A DNA stretch of 64,000 nt from Sva-07 sp942492715 (GTDB lineage: Bacteria > Actinomycetota > Acidimicrobiia > Acidimicrobiales > Ilumatobacteraceae): positions 186,001 through 250,000 of the forward strand of contig CALOFW010000005.1 in NCBI GenBank assembly GCA_942492715.1, given 5' to 3'. Shown one piece after another: positions 59,311 to 64,000 of this stretch (positions within the stretch are counted from its first letter, which is position 1; every line of letters starts with the position of its first letter). The notes under the pieces are model-generated. The model was not told where the DNA came from, made no database searches, and saw only the letters and a list, made by a program, of their open reading frames with translations. The position numbers and the translations under genes are program-made.

Positions 59311-60489
59311 GTGCACACCGCCATCTCAGCCCCGCCCGCTCCCCCACAGGAGCGCGCAGCCCGATCGTTCGGGATCCTGTCGACCTTCCCGCCCACCTCC
59401 TGTGGGATCGCCACGTTCTCCGCCGCCCTCGCGGCGGGTCTGATCGCCACCGGCGCCTCGGTCGACGTCGTCCGCGTCGGACCACCACCGGAACTCGAGG
59501 ACGTGCTGGTGGTGGCGGCACTCGACGGTCGCAGTCCATCGACTCGGGCAACCGTGATCGATGCGCTGAACGCCACCGATGTGGTCGTCGTGCAGCACGA
59601 GTACGGCGTGTACGACGGTCGTGACGGCGAGTCGGTCATCGAGCTGATGGCCGCGATCGACTCGCCGATCGTCGTCGTGGCGCACACGGTGCTGAGCGAT
59701 CCGTCGGCGAACCAACGGCGTGTGCTCGAAGCGGTGTGCGCTGCCGCCGACGCCGTGGTGGTCATGACCGACACCGCGCGAGCACGACTCGTCGAGGGTT
59801 ACAGCGTCGATCAGGCGCGGGTGACCCTGATCCCCCACGGCGCGACGACACCGTCGGCGACGCCGGTGGGCCCTCCGCGGCAGCCGGGCGATCCGGCCCG
59901 CGTGCTGACCTGGGGGCTCCTCGGTCCGGGCAAGGGGATCGAGTGGGCGATCGACGCGCTCGATGAAGTCCACGATCTCGACCCGCACCCGGAGTACGTC
60001 GTCGCCGGATCCACGCACCCGAAGGTGCGGGCACGTCACGGCGAGGCATACCGGCAGATGCTCGTCGCCCGTGCAGGAGCATCGGATGCCGCCGACCACA
60101 TCAGCTTCGACGACACCTACCGCGATCTCGCATCGCTGACCGAGCTGATCCGGTCCGCCGATGTGGTGGTGCTCCCCTACGACTCGCGTGACCAGGTCAC
60201 CTCGGGCGTGTTGGTCGACGCAGTGGCGGCCGGCCGGCCGGTCGTGTCGACCGCGTTCCCCCACGCCGTCGAACTCCTGGCGAGCGGGGCCGGAATCGTC
60301 GTGCCCCAGCGCGACCCGGTGGCACTCGGCCGGGCGATCCGGTCGGTGCTGACCGACCCCGTACTGGCCGCGTCGATGGCGGCCGAGGCCGAACGCCTCG
60401 CGCCGGGCCTCTCGTGGCCGGCGATCGCCCGCCGCTACTGCGAGCTCGCCGAGCAGATCGCCGCGACGCGAAGCGCAGCGTCGTCGTGA
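59311..60489 (+). CDS. Glycosyltransferase (GT4-like) of the GH130 cluster
   Basis: About 392 residues. GT-B fold with SFGILSTFPPTSCGIATFSA at the N-terminus, VVVVQHEYGVYDGRDGE and the GLLGPGKGIEWAIDAL block in the C-domain; DQVTSGVLVDAVAAGRPVVS marks the donor-binding region. GTG 59311 has AAGGAG at 59297-59302, 8 bp away. Its stop overlaps the next gene (GTGA), so it is coupled to the (alpha/alpha)6-type protein. Confidence 0.88.
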   Translation: MHTAISAPPAPPQERAARSFGILSTFPPTSCGIATFSAALAAGLIATGASVDVVRVGPPPELEDVLVVAALDGRSPSTRATVIDALNATDVVVVQHEYGVYDGRDGESVIELMAAIDSPIVVVAHTVLSDPSANQRRVLEAVCAAADAVVVMTDTARARLVEGYSVDQARVTLIPHGATTPSATPVGPPRQPGDPARVLTWGLLGPGKGIEWAIDALDEVHDLDPHPEYVVAGSTHPKVRARHGEAYRQMLVARAGASDAADHISFDDTYRDLASLTELIRSADVVVLPYDSRDQVTSGVLVDAVAAGRPVVSTAFPHAVELLASGAGIVVPQRDPVALGRAIRSVLTDPVLAASMAAEAERLAPGLSWPAIARRYCELAEQIAATRSAASS

Positions 60490-61529
60490 CGCTGCCATCG
60501 TTCGGCCACGTGCTGACCTTGAGCGACGGCATCGGCATGTTCGAACACGCCGACCACGCGGCACCGCGACGCGAGCACGGCTACTGCACCGACGACGTCG
60601 CACGGCTGTTGATCGTCGCGGTTCGTGAACCCACCGGGAGCCAGGCGGTGCAGGATCTGGGACGGACGGCATTCAGGTTCCTGGCGGAGTCGCAGAGCGC
60701 CACCGGGCGAACGCGGAACCGACGCGACGAGCGGGGTCGCTGGCACGGGCGGTACGGCACCGACGACTGCTGGGGCCGAAGCCTCTGGGCGTTCGGGACT
60801 GCCGCACGGCGGGCCGAGGCCGACGGGATGCGATCGAGCGCCCAGTCGTACTTCGACCACGGTGTGAAGCAGCGATCGCCGCATCGCCGTGCGATGGCGT
60901 TCGCCGCCCTCGGCGCCGCCGAGGTCGTCGACCGCGATCCTCGCCATCACCGGGCGCGTGCGCTGCTCGCCGACGCCGTCACGACGATCGGACCGTTGTC
61001 GTCAGACCGCGACTGGCCATGGCCGGAACCCCGCCTGTCGTACGCGAACGCAGCGCTGCCGGAGGCGCTGATCGCCGCCGGCGGCATCCTCGAACGTCCC
61101 GACGTGCTCGACGACGGGCTCACGTTGCTGCGCTGGCTGCTCGACCGCGAGACGGTCGACGGGCACCTGTCGCCGACGCCCGTCGGTGGCGCGGAACGCT
61201 ACGACGAACCGGGACGATTCGATCAGCAGCCGATCGAAGTTGCCGCTCTGGCCGACGCATGCGCTCGGGCCCACGCAGCGACAGGCGACGACAGCTGGCG
61301 CGCCGGCGTCGACCTCGCGATCGGGTGGTTCGCCGGCGACAACGACGTCGGGGCGACGATGTGGGACCTCGAGACGAGCGGGGGCTACGACGGGCTCACC
61401 CCGACCGGTCCGAACCTCAACCAGGGCGCCGAGTCGACCCTTGCGCTCATCAGCACGATGCAGCACGCACGACGACCGGTGGGAGCGGGGCGCGCCAGGG
61501 TCACCGGACCGCCCTGGTCGACCCACTGA
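60486..61529 (+). CDS. (Alpha/alpha)6-barrel glycosidase-like protein
   Basis: About 347 residues. Helical toroid signature with EHGYCTDDVARLLIVA, RGRWHGRYGTDDCWGRSLWA and a repeated TSGGYDGLTPTGPNLNQGAE near the end. Proteins of this type accompany GT4 enzymes and GH130 phosphorylases in predicted mannoside clusters. GTG 60486 overlaps the previous stop. Acidic residues for hydrolysis are not identifiable by eye, so a hydrolase, epimerase or binding role remains open. Confidence 0.78.
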   Translation: MTLPSFGHVLTLSDGIGMFEHADHAAPRREHGYCTDDVARLLIVAVREPTGSQAVQDLGRTAFRFLAESQSATGRTRNRRDERGRWHGRYGTDDCWGRSLWAFGTAARRAEADGMRSSAQSYFDHGVKQRSPHRRAMAFAALGAAEVVDRDPRHHRARALLADAVTTIGPLSSDRDWPWPEPRLSYANAALPEALIAAGGILERPDVLDDGLTLLRWLLDRETVDGHLSPTPVGGAERYDEPGRFDQQPIEVAALADACARAHAATGDDSWRAGVDLAIGWFAGDNDVGATMWDLETSGGYDGLTPTGPNLNQGAESTLALISTMQHARRPVGAGRARVTGPPWSTH

Positions 61530-61534
61530 ACCGG

Positions 61535-63028
61535 TCAGCCGGCTGAGCTGGTCAACCGGCTGAGCAGATCGTCGAGCGGGATCGTGGCGATGCTCGCACC
61601 GACGTCGGCGTAGCCGTACGGGAGGACGAGGTGGCCGGCGTGGATCATGCCGCCACACGAGTAGACGACGTTGGGGACGTAGCCGTCTCGTTCGGCGTCG
61701 TCGGGGCTCAGCAACGGCTCCTTCAGGTGACCGATCACCCGGCTCGGGTCGTCGAGATCGAGCAGCAGGGCGCCGAGCGTGTAGCGCCGGAACGGTCCGA
61801 CGCCGTGGGTGATCACGAGCCAGCCGGCCTCGGTTTCCAGTGGCGAGCCGCAGTTGCCGAGCTGCACCAACTCCCAGGGCCGTTCGGGCTCCTGGATCAC
61901 GGTGGCGTCGCGCCAGACCCGGATGTCGGTCGACGACATGACGAAGTTGTTCATGTTGTCGTGTCGGCCGAGCGCCACGAACTCGCCGTCGATCCGGCGC
62001 GGGAAGATCGCCATCCCCTTGTTGTGCGCGGCGCGGCCGCTGAGCGTGGCGACGCGGAAGTGCGTGAAGTCGGCGGTCTCGATCAGCTGCGGCAGGATCT
62101 GATGGCCGTCGAACGCGGTGTAGGTCGCGTAGTACGTGATCGTCCCGTCGTCGCCGACGAAGCGGACGAACCGGGCGTCCTCCATCCCGTGGCTCTCGGT
62201 CGGCCCGCTCGGGAAGAGAACACGCTCGGAGATGTCGATCGACGGCGGGAACGACGTGCGGTAGTTCGACGACGCCAGCCAGTGCAGCACGCGCGTCGTC
62301 TCACCAGAGATCGATCGTTCGAAGTCATCGTCCTCGAGGGCCACGATCGCCGCTTCGAGCTCAGCCATCGTGAACTCGTCCTCCAACCGGACCAGCACCC
62401 GTTCCTCGATGTCGTTCAACATCTCCATGTCACCGAGCTTGGTGGTGAAGAAACGCTTGTCGTACGCGTGCGGCGTGCGATCACCGGTGACCGCGAAGTC
62501 GCTGGCTGGGTCGAGCACGATCGAGGCGTCGGCTCGCACGATCCCCGTGCGGAACTCGATCGACGACCGGTGTCCCTCCCCGATCGCCCGCAGACTCATG
62601 ATGAAACGAACCGCGCCGTCCTCGACGCCCGACTGGTCGGGAGCGGCCACCATCGACGGGTTCCCGAGCGCGGCCGCTTCGATCGAGTACTCGTGGGTGA
62701 AGTACGCGCCGATCAACTGCAGCCGAGCGAGTGAGAGCGACGCACCGACCAGCTCGACCTGATCGAGTCGGGCAGCGACGATGCCGGCATTGCGCTCGAG
62801 CACCGCATCGAGATCGCGGTGGCGACCGACGAAGTCCTTGCGGGCCGCGTCGAGCGTCTCGACGACCTCGTGTTCCGGCATCGCCATGATCCGCCGGAGC
62901 ACGATCTGGAGGCGCGACGCCCCGTCCGCGTGGATCTCCTGGCCCGGGAGGAACGGTTTGGTGATCACTCGCCGCGAGTCCGGGACGAGGCGCACAGAGT
63001 CGCAACGTGTCATCCGGAGTGCATCCAT
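61535..63028 (-). CDS. Glycoside hydrolase family 130 protein
   Basis: About 497 residues. Five-bladed beta-propeller of the GH130 type (beta-mannoside phosphorylases/hydrolases): SHGMEDARFVRFVGDDGTIT, GNCGSPLETEAGWLVITHGV and YSCGGMIHAGHLVLPYGYAD are the recognisable blades. Members phosphorolyse beta-1,4- or beta-1,2-mannosides. GGAGG lies 5 bp upstream of ATG 63028. It ends 6 bp from the stop of the convergent (alpha/alpha)6 gene, completing a four-gene glycan cluster. Confidence 0.9.
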   Translation of the reverse strand: MDALRMTRCDSVRLVPDSRRVITKPFLPGQEIHADGASRLQIVLRRIMAMPEHEVVETLDAARKDFVGRHRDLDAVLERNAGIVAARLDQVELVGASLSLARLQLIGAYFTHEYSIEAAALGNPSMVAAPDQSGVEDGAVRFIMSLRAIGEGHRSSIEFRTGIVRADASIVLDPASDFAVTGDRTPHAYDKRFFTTKLGDMEMLNDIEERVLVRLEDEFTMAELEAAIVALEDDDFERSISGETTRVLHWLASSNYRTSFPPSIDISERVLFPSGPTESHGMEDARFVRFVGDDGTITYYATYTAFDGHQILPQLIETADFTHFRVATLSGRAAHNKGMAIFPRRIDGEFVALGRHDNMNNFVMSSTDIRVWRDATVIQEPERPWELVQLGNCGSPLETEAGWLVITHGVGPFRRYTLGALLLDLDDPSRVIGHLKEPLLSPDDAERDGYVPNVVYSCGGMIHAGHLVLPYGYADVGASIATIPLDDLLSRLTSSAG

Positions 63029-63255
63029 GGGAACCTCCGGTTCACGATGATCGTGTTGGTCATCGGGCTGATGACGACACCTGGCACCGTATCGGCCGGA
63101 CGGCGCGTCCCCGCCGCGACCCGGCCGCACGCGATCCGGGCTAGGTTGGCCGCCTTGGGATGAGTCGCCTCGTTTGGGCAGGACGGCCGGTTGCGCTGTC
63201 GCCCCGTACAGGCCCGACGCCTCGACCCGAGCCACCACCGGTTCGAGGAGTCATC

Positions 63256-63507
63256 ATGACCATCAACGCTCTCCCGGCGCCTTCGGCGTCGGACGTCGAC
63301 GCAACCGTCGACCCATCCGCCGACGCACCTGCCGACGAGGCCGTACCGACCCGTCTCTGCGGTCGCTGTCGACGGGCGTTCCCGATCGACGGCACCATCG
63401 ATCGACCGGCCTTGTCCGAGTGGTGGGCCTGCCCGAGCTGCGCCGCGTCGCTGCTCCCCAGCCGGCAACGGGCATCGACGACGTCCACCGGACAACCAAC
63501 CGACTGA
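63256..63507 (+). CDS. Small zinc-ribbon protein
   Basis: About 83 residues. An acidic N-terminus (DATVDPSADAPADEA) precedes a zinc-ribbon-like pair LCGRCRRAFPID and WWACPSCAASLL (CxxC...CxxC). GAGGAG lies just upstream of ATG 63256. No family assigned. It precedes the 37-residue basic protein gene by 36 bp. Confidence 0.68.
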   Translation: MTINALPAPSASDVDATVDPSADAPADEAVPTRLCGRCRRAFPIDGTIDRPALSEWWACPSCAASLLPSRQRASTTSTGQPTD

Positions 63508-63543
63508 CCAACCGACCGACCAACGACGACGAGAGGACCGAAC

Positions 63544-63657
63544 ATGGCCGACCGATCACCACAGCGAAACTCCGGCAAGAAGCCCGGCAAGACCCTCAAG
63601 GAGAAGCGCGCCGCGAAGCGCGAGAAGAAGGACGACAAGCGTCCGCTCGTGACCTGA
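63544..63657 (+). CDS. Small basic protein (37 aa)
   Basis: Lys/Arg-rich: MADRSPQRNSGKKPGKTLKE, then KRAAKREKKDDKRPL; predicted helical in the second half. GAGAGGA at about 63531-63537 is at a good distance from ATG 63544. Very short actinobacterial proteins of this kind occur near zinc-ribbon genes; nucleic-acid binding is a guess from charge alone. The gene is easily missed because of its length. Confidence 0.62.
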   Translation: MADRSPQRNSGKKPGKTLKEKRAAKREKKDDKRPLVT

Positions 63658-63672
63658 GCCGCCGCGCCGCCG

Positions 63673-63933
63673 TCAGGCCGCAGACGTGCTGACGCCCCTG
63701 GGCATCCGGCGCGAGAGGAACACACCGAGCACGCCCGTGCCGAGCGCGACGCCGAGGTTGTCCGACAGCTGCAGCGACGCCGTGGCACCACCGACGCGAC
63801 CCTCCTCGACGCTGCGCAACGCGAGCTGCGCATGCGCCGAGTAGGCGAGCCCCATGCCGAAGCCGGCGGCGATCGCGCCGAGATAGATCGACCAGAAGGG
63901 TGCAGCGTCGGGCAGCGAGCCGATCGCCACCAC
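63673..63933 (-). pseudogene. C-terminal fragment of an MFS transporter
   Basis: About 86 residues that match only the last helices of a major facilitator: YLGAIAAGFGMGLAYSAHAQ, then GGATASLQLSDNLGVALGTG. The frame is closed upstream by a TGA at 63952-63954, and no continuation in another frame is obvious within the window. It looks like the remnant of a truncated or frameshifted gene; a frameshift with the rest outside the window cannot be excluded. Confidence 0.5.
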
Positions 63934-64000
63934 GACGACGTCCGGCGCTGATCACCCGGTCGGCCTTTCGGCCCTGGCACGAGGGGTCGTCACCGAGGTC

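Overview
The window is one continuous, gene-dense stretch of high-GC DNA. It carries about 58 genes, with no rRNA, tRNA, phage or insertion-sequence gene that I can recognise. The gene content suggests a free-living, aerobic, probably aquatic actinobacterium of the Acidimicrobiia (Ilumatobacter-like). Pointers are paired wax-ester synthase/DGAT acyltransferases, an LLM flavin enzyme, polyphosphate glucokinase, a fused indolepyruvate:ferredoxin oxidoreductase, SHOCT-domain membrane proteins, many GTG starts and frequent ATGA/GTGA stop-start overlaps. The taxon is an inference from gene content only. The largest non-coding gap is about 230 bp (63029-63255).

Layout. 1-7.2 kb: a cut-off glycine-zipper protein, a ferritin-like protein, a ZIP metal transporter, an XRE/MmyB regulator, a 1151-residue indolepyruvate oxidoreductase and a Ca/Na antiporter. 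7.2-14.9 kb: polyphosphate glucokinase, a secreted beta-helix protein with a Ser-Pro tail, an acyl-CoA dehydrogenase, two divergent WS/DGATs and a DUF202 remnant. 14.9-23 kb: an L,D-transpeptidase, an SsnA-like amidohydrolase, then a three-gene translationally coupled operon in which a mechanosensitive-type channel with a cyclic-nucleotide-binding domain lies between two membrane receptors that end in degenerate class III cyclase domains. 23-29.5 kb: an envelope/ion-homeostasis group (GlsB-like, two paralogous PLDc_N-SHOCT proteins, SHOCT, DUF6325, CPA1 antiporter). 27.7-32.8 kb: a coupled arylsulfatase, formylglycine-generating enzyme, HAD hydrolase and SulP transporter operon.

32.9-48.7 kb: a universal stress protein, a DUF4203 membrane protein, a fusion of a CREST-type hydrolase with a PlsC acyltransferase followed by a flippase-like protein, a long-chain acyl-CoA ligase, a DJ-1 family protein, a Baeyer-Villiger monooxygenase, an HtrA-type protease, enoyl-CoA hydratase, an SDR, a Rieske-glutamate-synthase fusion, RidA and endonuclease III. 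Two long palindromes share a core (TGGGGTC, one base, GACCCCA) and sit beside genes here. 49-54.9 kb: a NAD-type formate dehydrogenase locus whose alpha subunit is split into two genes placed either side of a fused NuoE-NuoF gene. The catalytic half contains an in-frame TGA followed by a bacterial SECIS-like hairpin, so it is read here as a selenoprotein. fdhD lies convergently next to it. 55-64 kb: an M23 lipoprotein, an LLM oxidoreductase, an alpha/beta hydrolase, a divergent glycosyltransferase/GH130 cluster, two small proteins and an MFS transporter fragment.

How the genes work together. The best-supported teams are formate oxidation to NADH (49-54.6 kb), sulfate-ester use (29.5-32.8 kb), acyl-CoA and neutral-lipid metabolism (10-14.7 kb and 37.5-45 kb), glycan synthesis and turnover (58-63 kb), and a proposed receptor-gated channel module (17.1-23.1 kb). 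Start codons were moved inward from the longest reading frame wherever a ribosome-binding site, an overlap with the neighbour, or the start of the conserved domain supported it.
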